Assembly: GCA_021822165.1 (NCBI GenBank)
Contig: JAKARM010000003.1
Span: 1 to 64,000 of the forward strand
Direction: 5' to 3'
DNA length: 64,000 nucleotides
Source: Microcaldota archaeon
Lineage (GTDB): Archaea; Micrarchaeota; Micrarchaeia; Micrarchaeales; Micrarchaeaceae
Positions 1 to 8,106 of the stretch are shown here, piece after piece (positions within the stretch are counted from its first letter, which is position 1; every line of letters starts with the position of its first letter). Under the pieces are notes generated by a model. The model did no database searches. It worked only from the letters and a program-made list of their open reading frames with translations, and was not told where the DNA came from. Position numbers and translations under genes: made by a program.

Positions 1-11
1 AGGACAGGAAG

Positions 12-28
12 GCTGACGAAGCGTCAGC
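12..28. terminator. Hairpin at the 3' end of the Gly-rich protein gene
   Basis: A perfect 7-bp inverted repeat (GCTGACG/CGTCAGC) with a 3-nt loop spans the stop codon of the minus-strand surface protein gene. It could help define the transcript end. There is no strong T-run beside it, so the terminator call is inference from position and symmetry only. Confidence 0.3.
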
Positions 29-2705
29 ATTCGTTTAATATTGTTATGTTTTGGGAATATGAATCGGCTGTCTGGCCAGGAGGGACGCCCACGCCAAAAT
101 ATATGTTGTTGGAACTTGATGGCGGCAAGTATATCTCAGTATTCGAGGAAACCGGAAGAAGCTGGTTGCCTATCAGGGAACCAGATGTTGAAGGATTCCA
201 TAATGTGTTGGCCACATAGAAAGTGTTCGAGGAGGAGGTGCCAATCCAGTTTCCGCCGTACGCATACATATAGCCCCCGGCGGATCCCCCATTAGAATCG
301 ATTATCTCGTTGGATGTTGGCATGTCCGCATTCGGGTTTATATTGCCGAAATCTATCGAATTTGTGCTTAATGATATGGTGCATGATGGCTGCGTGAATG
401 TGATAGCCGTAGTATTGCCTGCGACGACGGAGCCGCTTGCAGGGCTAGGGACATAGACGCTGCCGCTTACCACTTGGTTTGCGACAGTGAAGGCATAGGA
501 TCCAGGCACGTTTAAAAACAGCACAGTGTTTGTAGAGCTGCTGTTCAATACGGAATTATAAATGACATTCCATGTTGTCGAGGCTGGCAATCCGGTCTCT
601 GTAAACAGGCTTGCAGGGATGATCGTGATAGGAGGAGTTGTCCACGAATAGGTCAACACGTTTCCATTCCCCCCTGCACCACCTGCGCCGCCATTACGTT
701 TGTTTACCGTTGTACCGACCCCCCCTGCACCACCTGCACCGCCTGCAAAATTATAAGTTCCGGAGGTATAGCCGCCAGGCCCGTAAGCGAGAAGGATGAT
801 TCCGCCGCCGCCTCCCCCTCCCCCGCCGCCGCCACGTTTGCCAGTAACCCCGGCAGCACCGGCGCCGCCTGATGCGACTATATTGCCGGCTATGATTTCA
901 TTCGCCTGTATATATATCCCGAACGAGCTTGCCCCGCCATTACCCCCAGAGTATGTAGGATATCCAGCCCCACCGCCACCGCCAGAAGCGGCGGCGATAT
1001 AGTTTTGGAAACCGCCCGTATACCATGTAATGATATTGGCGTTATCCAAAACCGCAGGGGATGAAGGAGTGCTGCCAGAGGAACCTGGATCACCCGGGGC
1101 TTTACTTACATCAAGACCGCCTGCACCTCCTGCAACCAAGGTATTACCACCAGGACCACCAGGAGCACCATTATTACCGGCTCCAGCACTGCCACCACCA
1201 CCCCCTCCGCCGCCGGAACCCCCGTAAGAAGAAGGATTATTCGCACCGACTGCCCCGGAGATGGTATTGACAGTGCTCCCGGCACCGCCTGCCAGATAAT
1301 CCCCTGCCTGCAACAGCCCGTCATTCGTAATGGTATTGATACAGAGGATGTTGAAACCGTTGGTTGTCAGCGCAACCCCCGAGTCGACTGTGAGATTCCC
1401 GCAGACCACATCGCTGCCCAGCTGCGTGTTTGCGGAATAGACCAGGTTGTTGTAGTTCGGGGAGACATAGACAACCGGGTCCAGGCTTGAATAGTTGGCA
1501 TTGCCCGAAGTGTCGAACGTGATTTTTATCATTTCATTTACAGGAATGCTACTGGGATTAAAAGTCTTTGAAATGCCCTGTGCATTTATGGAGCCGCTCC
1601 CGATGCTACTTGGCAATATATTGTAGGCAAGATTGGTGATATCTACACTGTAGGTAAAATCGGCGATATTGTTAGGGAGGAGGGCACTGCTTATCCCTAT
1701 CGGCAGGCTGTACGCCCCGTTTTTTATGTCGTTACGGGGGACCTGCACGAACACGTCTCCGTACTGCGGGTCGGTATAGGTTTTGCCATATACTGTTATC
1801 GATAAGTTAGGGATTGCCTTTACCACATGCACATGATATAGGGAATAGGTACTGCCGTTGAATAAAACGTAATAGCGGTTCGTATTGGCAGGGACGTTGA
1901 CGCCGTTGCTTTCGATAATGCCGTAAGGCACGTTTTCCGAGATGTTGATTGTGACGCGGTGGAGAACCGGCGTGACATTGAAAAATGGTTCTGTGTTTAA
2001 TTGGCTGTTGTTTAAAAAGGAGGAGTTGGTTAGTATGATTGACAAATTAGGCTCATTTGTAGTAGGTACCGTTGGGTAGGGCGAAGGAGAAGGGATGTTA
2101 GCCGTTGCGAAATTCGCCGTTATTACGACATTGCCGCTTATATTTACAAAGGTATTGGCGGCGGTAGCATTTGAAAATATCGCGTTGGCGCCTTCTGCAG
2201 TCCAGTTTGAGAAAACGAAACCCGGCCCGACGACGGCATTAACAGGATAATCGCCGTTTGGAATCGTGTTCGATGCCCCGTTAGGATACGAGGTGCCGTT
2301 CAGAAACACGCCGCCTTCTGCGCCGTTATGGGCGAAAACCACATTGCTTACCGCATCATATTCCCCTGTGAGGATCCCGTTCCCCGTTATGGTCGCTATC
2401 GCATTGGGCAAGGAAGGGGAAGAGAGGGATATATTGGTGGTTGCCGTCCATCCGGCGAAGGCGAAACCCGGTACGGCCGTCGCGTTTACAGAATAGTTTG
2501 CCTCCGCGGCCAATAACGTGTTGCTTACAAATAGCGTGTTGCTTGCATATGATATGCCGTTGAACGTCAATACGTTCGCCGTTATTTGAGTATTGGCATT
2601 CAGGACATTGGCATACAAGGTAACGCTGTATGCGGCGGGATTCGCTACGGGGAATAGCGCTATCGACAACATCGCCCATGCCACGAACTGCGTTATCCTA
2701 TCCAT
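24..2705 (-). CDS. Large secreted Gly-rich surface protein
   Basis: An 893-residue exported protein from its ATG; the ORF track starts three codons earlier at a GTG. A hydrophobic signal segment (FVAWAMLSIALFPVANPAA) is followed by two repeats of the form GW-TA...ITGN-I-T-Y/F, like bacterial FGF-type repeats, at about residues 50-205. A very Gly-rich stretch with runs of up to nine Gly lies at about 470-680. A FTETGLP domain follows (near 690), a type I know from surface proteins of acidophilic archaea, and then a C-terminal beta-rich domain. Asn, Ser and Thr are abundant and N-glycosylation sequons are many. There is no obvious C-terminal membrane anchor. It is last in an operon with MinD and another surface protein. 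An envelope or adhesin-like role is inferred; no enzymatic motif is visible. Confidence 0.75.
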   Translation of the reverse strand: MDRITQFVAWAMLSIALFPVANPAAYSVTLYANVLNANTQITANVLTFNGISYASNTLFVSNTLLAAEANYSVNATAVPGFAFAGWTATTNISLSSPSLPNAIATITGNGILTGEYDAVSNVVFAHNGAEGGVFLNGTSYPNGASNTIPNGDYPVNAVVGPGFVFSNWTAEGANAIFSNATAANTFVNISGNVVITANFATANIPSPSPYPTVPTTNEPNLSIILTNSSFLNNSQLNTEPFFNVTPVLHRVTINISENVPYGIIESNGVNVPANTNRYYVLFNGSTYSLYHVHVVKAIPNLSITVYGKTYTDPQYGDVFVQVPRNDIKNGAYSLPIGISSALLPNNIADFTYSVDITNLAYNILPSSIGSGSINAQGISKTFNPSSIPVNEMIKITFDTSGNANYSSLDPVVYVSPNYNNLVYSANTQLGSDVVCGNLTVDSGVALTTNGFNILCINTITNDGLLQAGDYLAGGAGSTVNTISGAVGANNPSSYGGSGGGGGGGGSAGAGNNGAPGGPGGNTLVAGGAGGLDVSKAPGDPGSSGSTPSSPAVLDNANIITWYTGGFQNYIAAASGGGGGAGYPTYSGGNGGASSFGIYIQANEIIAGNIVASGGAGAAGVTGKRGGGGGGGGGGGIILLAYGPGGYTSGTYNFAGGAGGAGGVGTTVNKRNGGAGGAGGNGNVLTYSWTTPPITIIPASLFTETGLPASTTWNVIYNSVLNSSSTNTVLFLNVPGSYAFTVANQVVSGSVYVPSPASGSVVAGNTTAITFTQPSCTISLSTNSIDFGNINPNADMPTSNEIIDSNGGSAGGYMYAYGGNWIGTSSSNTFYVANTLWNPSTSGSLIGNQLLPVSSNTEIYLPPSSSNNIYFGVGVPPGQTADSYSQNITILNEC

Positions 2706-2747
2706 ACCAACCACGAAAGATCGAAACGCGACATTGTTGTCCCATGT

Positions 2748-3515
2748 TTAACGCACCAGCAATTCCCTGATAAAACGCAACACCCCGCGCCTCCTGGTCG
2801 CATGCATTTTGGGTGGGGGGGCAATGGAGGGAATCATCTGGATTACAGACTTCGAGAACTTGCTCCTTTTGTTCAGCAATAGGGCGGGGATATGCTCCGC
2901 TATACTGATAGGCACGATCTCGTCTTCAGGGATGAAACCTGCCGCTTTCCCAGGAAACATCCTCTTGATCTCACCGGGATGTATTTCATAGCCCCTGTCG
3001 CGGACCCTGTTGACCACGATGAAGTTCTTCACACCTGCCTTATCGTAATCCAATGACATGCGCATGGCGCTCACGCAGCTGGGCATGTCCGGAGTGGTGA
3101 TTATGATCACTTCGTCAAAATAGGTCACGATGCCCATATTGTAGTACCCCGGCTGGGTGTCCACTATTATGAAGTCGTAGGGCATCTTGCGCATTGAAGA
3201 GATCATGCGGTAAGCCTCCTCTTTTGTCACTACGAAGGGCTTTGCGCCTATTACCCCATTTACGACATGGACTCCGGATGGCGCATGGACGGAAATCACC
3301 TCGTTGAAGGAGGCTTTCGACTGTGCGACGTTTTTGAACCCGCTGGCCGATTTCGTCATGCCTAGGTGAAAGCCGATGGAAGGGTTTGTAGAATCCGCAT
3401 CTATGAGCAGGACATCGTGCCCGGCGGACTGCAGGGCAAGCGCAAGGTTTACCGCGAATGTGGTCTTGCCCACGCCACCCTTTTGGGAGGATATCCGTAT
3501 TATGCAGGGAGCCAT
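2748..3515 (-). CDS. MinD/ParA-family P-loop ATPase
   Basis: A 255-residue SIMIBI-class ATPase. The deviant Walker A motif KGGVGKTT lies at residues 12-19, the switch I/A' region LLIDADSTNPS near 36-46, and Walker B FIIVDTQPG near 115. MinD/ParA proteins bind ATP, dimerise and position cell-division, chromosome or envelope machinery. The start has a GGCG core 5 nt upstream. The gene begins one base after the stop of the upstream surface protein gene and precedes another surface protein, so it is probably co-transcribed with both. The C-terminus has a basic stretch (ATRRRGVLRFIRELLVR) resembling a MinD membrane-targeting helix. Whether it serves division or surface-structure placement cannot be settled from sequence. 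Confidence 0.85.
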   Translation of the reverse strand: MAPCIIRISSQKGGVGKTTFAVNLALALQSAGHDVLLIDADSTNPSIGFHLGMTKSASGFKNVAQSKASFNEVISVHAPSGVHVVNGVIGAKPFVVTKEEAYRMISSMRKMPYDFIIVDTQPGYYNMGIVTYFDEVIIITTPDMPSCVSAMRMSLDYDKAGVKNFIVVNRVRDRGYEIHPGEIKRMFPGKAAGFIPEDEIVPISIAEHIPALLLNKRSKFSKSVIQMIPSIAPPPKMHATRRRGVLRFIRELLVR

Positions 3516-5549
3516 CTACTCGCCACGCCGCATGTGCTCCTCGGATTCTCGGAATTCATGCAATACCCTTTTGTTATGCTTAGCTCTAGAAAGGTTCTTG
3601 ATTATTACTGCCGCGAATGCGATTGCGATTATTGCGATAAGAAGCGCTTCCACATAGCGCTGCGCTGTTCCGGACAAGGTGATGTTCTGCCGGGGCGCCG
3701 TCTTGTTTTGGGATACTGCAGTGGAAGGAGGGGGAGATACCGGAGGGAGGGGCAAGACGATCATCGGGATGGAATAGGTATCGTTAATTCCGATTCCGTG
3801 AACTTTGAGGAACAACATGTATGTCCCGCTCGTACGCACGCCGGAGATGTTGAATTCCGGATTCATTCCCATGTTCGGATAGCTATGGAAACTCTCCGAC
3901 GGGTATTCGACAGGCACACTGGAGGGGGCGAGGAGCGTGAATGTGATGTTTTCAGGGTTGGGCCCGACATACATTGCTATTACGGATATCGTACCCGACC
4001 TGTTCACATATAAGGTAGGGGCATCGACGTCTATTATATTCAGGGTGCTTTGCGAGGCTTGTGATGGTTTTGCGAAGGTCATCGCTGATGATTGAAGATA
4101 GTTCGGAATCGCTATATTTGATATTGTATAGTAGACAAGATAGGTCTTGGCTGGAGGTATATCGGGGATATCCCATTGCAAGAGGTAATTCTTCTCGGAA
4201 ACGGTTATGTTCCCTTTCGACCCGGACAGGGTTATATCGCTGCTGTTTTTTACCGTCATAAGAGGCAAAAGGAGAGAGACGGTTGAATTGAAGATGGGGG
4301 AGTTATAGGGATTTACTACCTTAATCTGACCAGACGCCGATTTGGACCTGTTCAGAAGCACCACATTATTGAACAACATAGGGTAAGGCCTGGATTCGTT
4401 CCTGATAGATATCTCGAAGGGGATGCGCCCTGTTGAGGGTATGGAACCCGGAGACACATATGTGATATTCAGGGGAATTACATAGTCGCCCTCTTCGACC
4501 GTGCTGCCGGCCGATGCGAGGATGTCCTCCTGAACCCCTTGATGGCCCAAGAGGTACAGGTTTGGAGATAATGAGGAAAGGGTGATATTATCGATTGCAT
4601 AATTGCTCATGTTGACCCACATAGGGGCATCGCCGTTGTTGTAGAGCGCCAGAGGCAGGATATCGGACGAGCCATTCGCCATCGTGGAGAGGAGGGGGAA
4701 AACCGTGATCGAGATGTTCCCGATAGGGGTGGAGGGCAAGATGACGTGCACATGCGTATTCGGCGGAGGGGGTAATTGAGGTTGGGATACCGTATAGGGG
4801 ACCGAGAAATTAGGGGAGGATATAGGAGCGGATATGTAAAGGTAATTGCCTGAACGATAGGTGCTGTTATAAATGACATTGCCGTTTATCGTGTAGCTTC
4901 CGGTGGTTGGGGCGATCCCTGGCAGTGTAAGATAAATGCTTTCGTTGGATGCCGGCAATATCGGAGATAAGGCATATGAAAAATTCGCGACAGGGCCAGA
5001 TGGGCCGGATACGTACAGGCGGAGGATTGTGTCGTTTGAGGAGAGGCTGCCGTTGTTCGACACTACGAGTGAAAGGGAGATGTGCGAGCCGGCGAGGATA
5101 GGCTCCTGTACGAAGCTCGAGGATATAGAGAGGTTTGCATCGGTCATTATCTGGGTCTCCGCCACGGTATGGTTTCTGAAACCGGAATCCCGGAAGGACG
5201 CATTCAGGTAATATACCCCAGGGGCAAGTCCGGAGGTGTTGAACGCGACGTCGTTGCTCGCAGCGACCTGGTTGCTGGTGTATAATATGTTCCCGGAGAT
5301 GTTGGATAGGCTTACTGCCCCGAAAAGATTAGGGATGTTGCAATTGATACCGGATACGGAGTAATTCGCATATGCACGCTGGGGGCGGATATAGAGAGGA
5401 GAGGTGTTGAGGCCCACCTTGAAAGGGCAGGTGACAGTTATCGATGCCGAGACGTTCGAACTTGCAGAATTGGAGAAAACAACAGCAGGGAACAAAACGA
5501 CCAGGCAGAAAATCGATAAGTATATTGGTAAATTTTTGTCCTTGTACAC
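3516..5549 (-). CDS. Membrane-anchored S-layer/CARDB-type surface protein
   Basis: A 677-residue protein from a GTG codon chosen because GGTG lies exactly 5 nt upstream; the ORF track starts 21 nt earlier. A signal peptide (LPIYLSIFCLVVLFPAVVFS) is followed by a long Asn/Ser/Thr-rich ectodomain with beta-sandwich character. The segment near residues 155-240 (SHISLSLVVSNNGS) looks like a CARDB or COG1361-type domain. A C-terminal transmembrane helix (VEALLIAIIAIAFAAVII) ends in a charged cytoplasmic tail, so the bulk is outside the cell. It is first in the operon with MinD and the Gly-rich protein. A structural or adhesive envelope role is inferred. Confidence 0.75.
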   Translation of the reverse strand: MYKDKNLPIYLSIFCLVVLFPAVVFSNSASSNVSASITVTCPFKVGLNTSPLYIRPQRAYANYSVSGINCNIPNLFGAVSLSNISGNILYTSNQVAASNDVAFNTSGLAPGVYYLNASFRDSGFRNHTVAETQIMTDANLSISSSFVQEPILAGSHISLSLVVSNNGSLSSNDTILRLYVSGPSGPVANFSYALSPILPASNESIYLTLPGIAPTTGSYTINGNVIYNSTYRSGNYLYISAPISSPNFSVPYTVSQPQLPPPPNTHVHVILPSTPIGNISITVFPLLSTMANGSSDILPLALYNNGDAPMWVNMSNYAIDNITLSSLSPNLYLLGHQGVQEDILASAGSTVEEGDYVIPLNITYVSPGSIPSTGRIPFEISIRNESRPYPMLFNNVVLLNRSKSASGQIKVVNPYNSPIFNSTVSLLLPLMTVKNSSDITLSGSKGNITVSEKNYLLQWDIPDIPPAKTYLVYYTISNIAIPNYLQSSAMTFAKPSQASQSTLNIIDVDAPTLYVNRSGTISVIAMYVGPNPENITFTLLAPSSVPVEYPSESFHSYPNMGMNPEFNISGVRTSGTYMLFLKVHGIGINDTYSIPMIVLPLPPVSPPPSTAVSQNKTAPRQNITLSGTAQRYVEALLIAIIAIAFAAVIIKNLSRAKHNKRVLHEFRESEEHMRRGE

Positions 5550-5592
5550 CAACCCACCACTAAACTCCATGAATTGATATGTTGCGCTTTAG

Positions 5593-5608
5593 TTAAATAT
5601 CTTTATAT
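5593..5608 (-). promoter_or_regulatory. TATA-type promoter of the surface protein-MinD operon
   Basis: On the minus strand ATATAAAGATATTTAA lies about 45 nt upstream of the GTG start at 5549, which gives a short leader containing the GGTG ribosome site. It is the only clear TATA-like element upstream of this operon. Confidence 0.55.
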
Positions 5609-5900
5609 CCCCCTGTCGGAAACCCCCGCAGACCGACGGGTATTGGAAGTGGCTGTTTCCGGATCCGAACGGCATAGATATGCGCATGCCAAGGGGAAGC
5701 CGGCAGCCCTGGCGGGAGGATTGCAAACCGAAACTCCCGGAAAACCGCCATAACCATAAAGGGGCCGGCCCGGGGAAATCGCAAGGGAGAGTGCGGCGGT
5801 ATGTTTATTTTCCGGAAAACCGCCACAGGCTATGCCGGGAAGGAAACACTAATAACGTTAGGGGAAAAAGAGAGCTGTGGAATATCCAGGGAATGGGGGC
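5609..5900. other. Non-coding stretch between divergent surface operon and rsgA
   Basis: No convincing gene is seen; the short ORFs in the track here have no protein-like features. The stretch holds a 14-nt direct repeat (CCGGAAAACCGCCA at 5737-5750 and 5812-5825), a 12-nt palindrome TTTTCCGGAAAA, and a GGCGGT/ACCGCC inverted repeat (5795-5800 with 5819-5824). These could be an operator or a small RNA hairpin. Confidence 0.4.
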
Positions 5901-6953
5901 ATGAGCAGAAAACGGGGCGAGGGTGAAAGGGGAAGGGATGGGCGGCAAGCCCTAAGGGAACCGAAGCCCGGAAGAATTGGGCAGGGAAACAGGTACCGGA
6001 AATTCCAATCAGGGGGATTGCAGGGGTTAACCGTATACAATCCGGCGGAAGCCCCGAAACGCGGGAAAGTGGGGATCCTTGCGGAAACAAGCTACTCCAG
6101 ATACACCATCCTTTTCGGAAAGCGCCTCATACAGGGGACTGCAAAGACTGGCGAGCAGAAATCCGCGTTGAACCAGCTTGCAGTCGGCGACAATGTTCTG
6201 TTTGAATTATCGGGACGGGATCCAACCGTATTAGGCATCGTGGCGCGCCGGTCCAGGCTGGCTAGGCTGCGCGCAAGCGATCCAGGGGCCGCCATGCCGG
6301 GAGCGAGGGAGCACGTCATTGCGGCGAATATAGACATTGCGGTGATCGTCGCCTCCGTGAGCAGGCCGGCTTTCAGGCCAGGGCTGGTCGACAGGTACAT
6401 GGTGATATGCCAGTACGGAAACGTGAAGCCGCTGTTATGCATGACCAAAATGGATTTGGCGCCCCTCCCCGACCTATCGGCGTACAGGGATACGGACCTT
6501 CCTATCGTTGCGGTCTCGAACAAGACCGGCGAAGGCATCGATGGGCTCCTCTCCCTCCTAAAGGGAAAATGCTGCGTCTTTGTAGGCCATAGCGGGGTTG
6601 GAAAGTCTTCCCTGATAAATAGCATAATAGGGAACCGAGACATCGAGGTCGGGAATGTTGGGGCAAAGACAGGGAGGGGGAAACATACGACATCCACCAC
6701 CTCCCTTCACGTCATAGGCGGGTCGACGTTCCTCATCGACACTCCAGGGATCCGTTCGCTCGGGCTCTGGAACATAGATGCCGGTTCCCTGCGCCTCTAT
6801 TTTCCGGAATTCCAGGGATTTGCCGGTGGCTGCGAGTTTAAGGACTGCAGCCATTCGCACGAACCTAAATGCGCAGTCAAGGAGGCGGTCAGGAGGGGAG
6901 AGATAACGGAAGGGAGGTATGATGCCTATATCCGCTTATTAACGAAGAGGTAA
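5901..6953 (+). CDS. rsgA: RsgA/YjeQ circularly permuted ribosome-biogenesis GTPase
   Basis: About 350 residues. An OB-fold region is followed by a circularly permuted GTPase: G4 TKMDL, then a G1 P-loop GHSGVGKSS near residue 230, then G3 DTPG, and a C-terminal Cys/His zinc motif (CEFKDCSHSHEPKC). This order is diagnostic of RsgA, which tests or releases the late 30S subunit in bacteria. The family is uncommon in archaea, so lateral acquisition is likely. The N-terminus carries roughly 50 extra basic Gly/Arg-rich residues before the OB-fold. The ATG at 5901 was preferred over GTG at 5877; a start closer to the OB-fold remains possible. It stands alone beside an accessory patch. Confidence 0.9.
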   Translation: MSRKRGEGERGRDGRQALREPKPGRIGQGNRYRKFQSGGLQGLTVYNPAEAPKRGKVGILAETSYSRYTILFGKRLIQGTAKTGEQKSALNQLAVGDNVLFELSGRDPTVLGIVARRSRLARLRASDPGAAMPGAREHVIAANIDIAVIVASVSRPAFRPGLVDRYMVICQYGNVKPLLCMTKMDLAPLPDLSAYRDTDLPIVAVSNKTGEGIDGLLSLLKGKCCVFVGHSGVGKSSLINSIIGNRDIEVGNVGAKTGRGKHTTSTTSLHVIGGSTFLIDTPGIRSLGLWNIDAGSLRLYFPEFQGFAGGCEFKDCSHSHEPKCAVKEAVRRGEITEGRYDAYIRLLTKR

Positions 6954-7123
6954 AATCGTCACTGCAGAGCTTTAGAAATACTGGCAAAACAAAAGGCACG
7001 CTGCGCACAACGAAGCACGACTATAAAGAATTTGAGAAATACCTGAATACGTCAATATTTTACATTATTCCAATACACCAGCCATATTGAAACAGGTATA
7101 TCTGCCACTTCCCAAAAAAGCCA

Positions 7124-7139
7124 ATATTTAATATCTTAT
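7124..7139 (+). promoter_or_regulatory. TATA-type promoter of the nucleotidyltransferase gene
   Basis: An A+T-rich element (TTTAATATCTTATAAT) lies about 25-30 nt before the ATG at 7157, which fits a leaderless transcript. Confidence 0.5.
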
Positions 7140-7156
7140 AATCTCCAGAATTGATT

Positions 7157-7780
7157 ATGGAAATCAAGTTCTCCAAAAATGCCATAATTCTCGACCAGAA
7201 GGAACTTACCGCCCTGGACAAATTAGTAATCAAATTCACCAAGGCAATGGGCGATGTTGATTACGTAATAGTAAGTGGATACATAGCGATATTTTTTGGC
7301 AGGATAAGAGGCACTGAAGACATTGATATACTACTAAATAAAATGGACATAAAGGAAATCGGAGAATTACATGGAAGACTTCTCAAAAACAATTTTTATC
7401 CCGTAAACAACGTAGAAGATGCCAAAGATGCGTACGAGCTCCTTTCTGGGGGATCATCCTTAAGATACGCCGAAAATGGGACATGGGCGCCTAACTTCGA
7501 ATTGAAGTTCGTTAAAAAGCCTCTCGACAGGCATACAATAGATAACAAAATGGAAGTTACATTCGATACTAAATATTCTATGTACATATCCCCTATAGAA
7601 TTACAGGTTGCATTCAAGCTGTGGTTAGGTAGCGATAAGGATTACGAAGATGCCCGGTACCTTTATAATATTTTTAGAGGATATATGGATATCAAAAAAT
7701 TAAGCGGATTCATAACAGAACTCCATGTAAAGAAAGGGGTTGTTGACAGGATACTTGGCGGATTAGATGAAACGAAATAG
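7157..7780 (+). CDS. Nucleotidyltransferase-fold protein (AbiEii/MNT-like)
   Basis: About 207 residues. The segment VSGYIAIFFGRIRGTEDIDIL matches the core of small nucleotidyltransferases: a Gly-containing helix N-cap followed by a D-x-D metal site. Members of this superfamily often act in toxin-antitoxin modules by adding nucleotides to tRNA or to a partner. The ATG at 7157 was preferred to the TTG two codons earlier because a TATA element sits at leaderless spacing. Codon use is visibly more A+T-rich than in flanking genes, which suggests transfer. A small gene starts 14 nt before its end. Exact substrate and activity are unknown. Confidence 0.7.
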   Translation: MEIKFSKNAIILDQKELTALDKLVIKFTKAMGDVDYVIVSGYIAIFFGRIRGTEDIDILLNKMDIKEIGELHGRLLKNNFYPVNNVEDAKDAYELLSGGSSLRYAENGTWAPNFELKFVKKPLDRHTIDNKMEVTFDTKYSMYISPIELQVAFKLWLGSDKDYEDARYLYNIFRGYMDIKKLSGFITELHVKKGVVDRILGGLDETK

Positions 7781-7955
7781 CCTCCTTACAGGGCTGAAAG
7801 AGGCAAAGGAGCTTAATCTAAGGAACAACTTGGAGTACATAGATGCATATTCCAAGTATGTAATGAACACAGGCAACAGGACATGGAGCAGAGGGCAGAA
7901 AAGATTCTTGGATATCCTATACAGTAGAAAAAGGAGGCGGTTCTCGAAGAGCTGA
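7767..7955 (+). CDS. Small basic protein overlapping the nucleotidyltransferase gene
   Basis: A 62-residue basic protein (first residues MKRNSLLTGLKEAKE) overlaps the upstream gene by 14 nt and has a GGCG core 6 nt before its ATG, so translation is plausible. It looks helical and ends in an Arg/Lys-rich tail (YSRKRRRFSKS). I do not recognise a family. Overlap with a nucleotidyltransferase suggests a two-gene module, perhaps toxin-antitoxin-like, but nothing in the protein proves this. Confidence 0.55.
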   Translation: MKRNSLLTGLKEAKELNLRNNLEYIDAYSKYVMNTGNRTWSRGQKRFLDILYSRKRRRFSKS

Positions 7956-8006
7956 GAACCGGTAGGGATCCTTTGCGGGATACGGTGATTAAATGACGCA
8001 GGGGGT

Positions 8007-8040
8007 CCCCGATCGTTTACTGGCGGGGGATGCCACAAAA
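8007..8040 (+). mobile_element. IS200/IS605-type transposon end (relic)
   Basis: A hairpin CCCCG...TTTA...CGGGG is followed by GGATGCCACAAAA. The arrangement (5-bp stem, TTTA in the loop, GGATG-YCAC tail) matches a second copy at 19724-19758 and resembles right ends of IS200/IS605 elements. No tnpA or tnpB is present nearby, so it is a remnant or a non-autonomous end. The G+C-rich flanks (7956-8106) contain no gene. Confidence 0.45.
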
Positions 8041-8106
8041 CTCCGCAGTGAATTTGCATCATCCCGGGCGTCAGCCACGCCCCGGAAGGAAGAACATGGC
8101 ACCATG

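Noticed and set aside
796-1227. Plus-strand Pro-rich ORFs
   Set aside because: Antisense of the poly-Gly region of the surface protein gene.
660-1300. CRISPR-like or tandem DNA repeat in the Gly-rich region
   Set aside because: The repetition reflects Gly-rich codons (GGN); there are no equal-length spacers or exact direct repeats.
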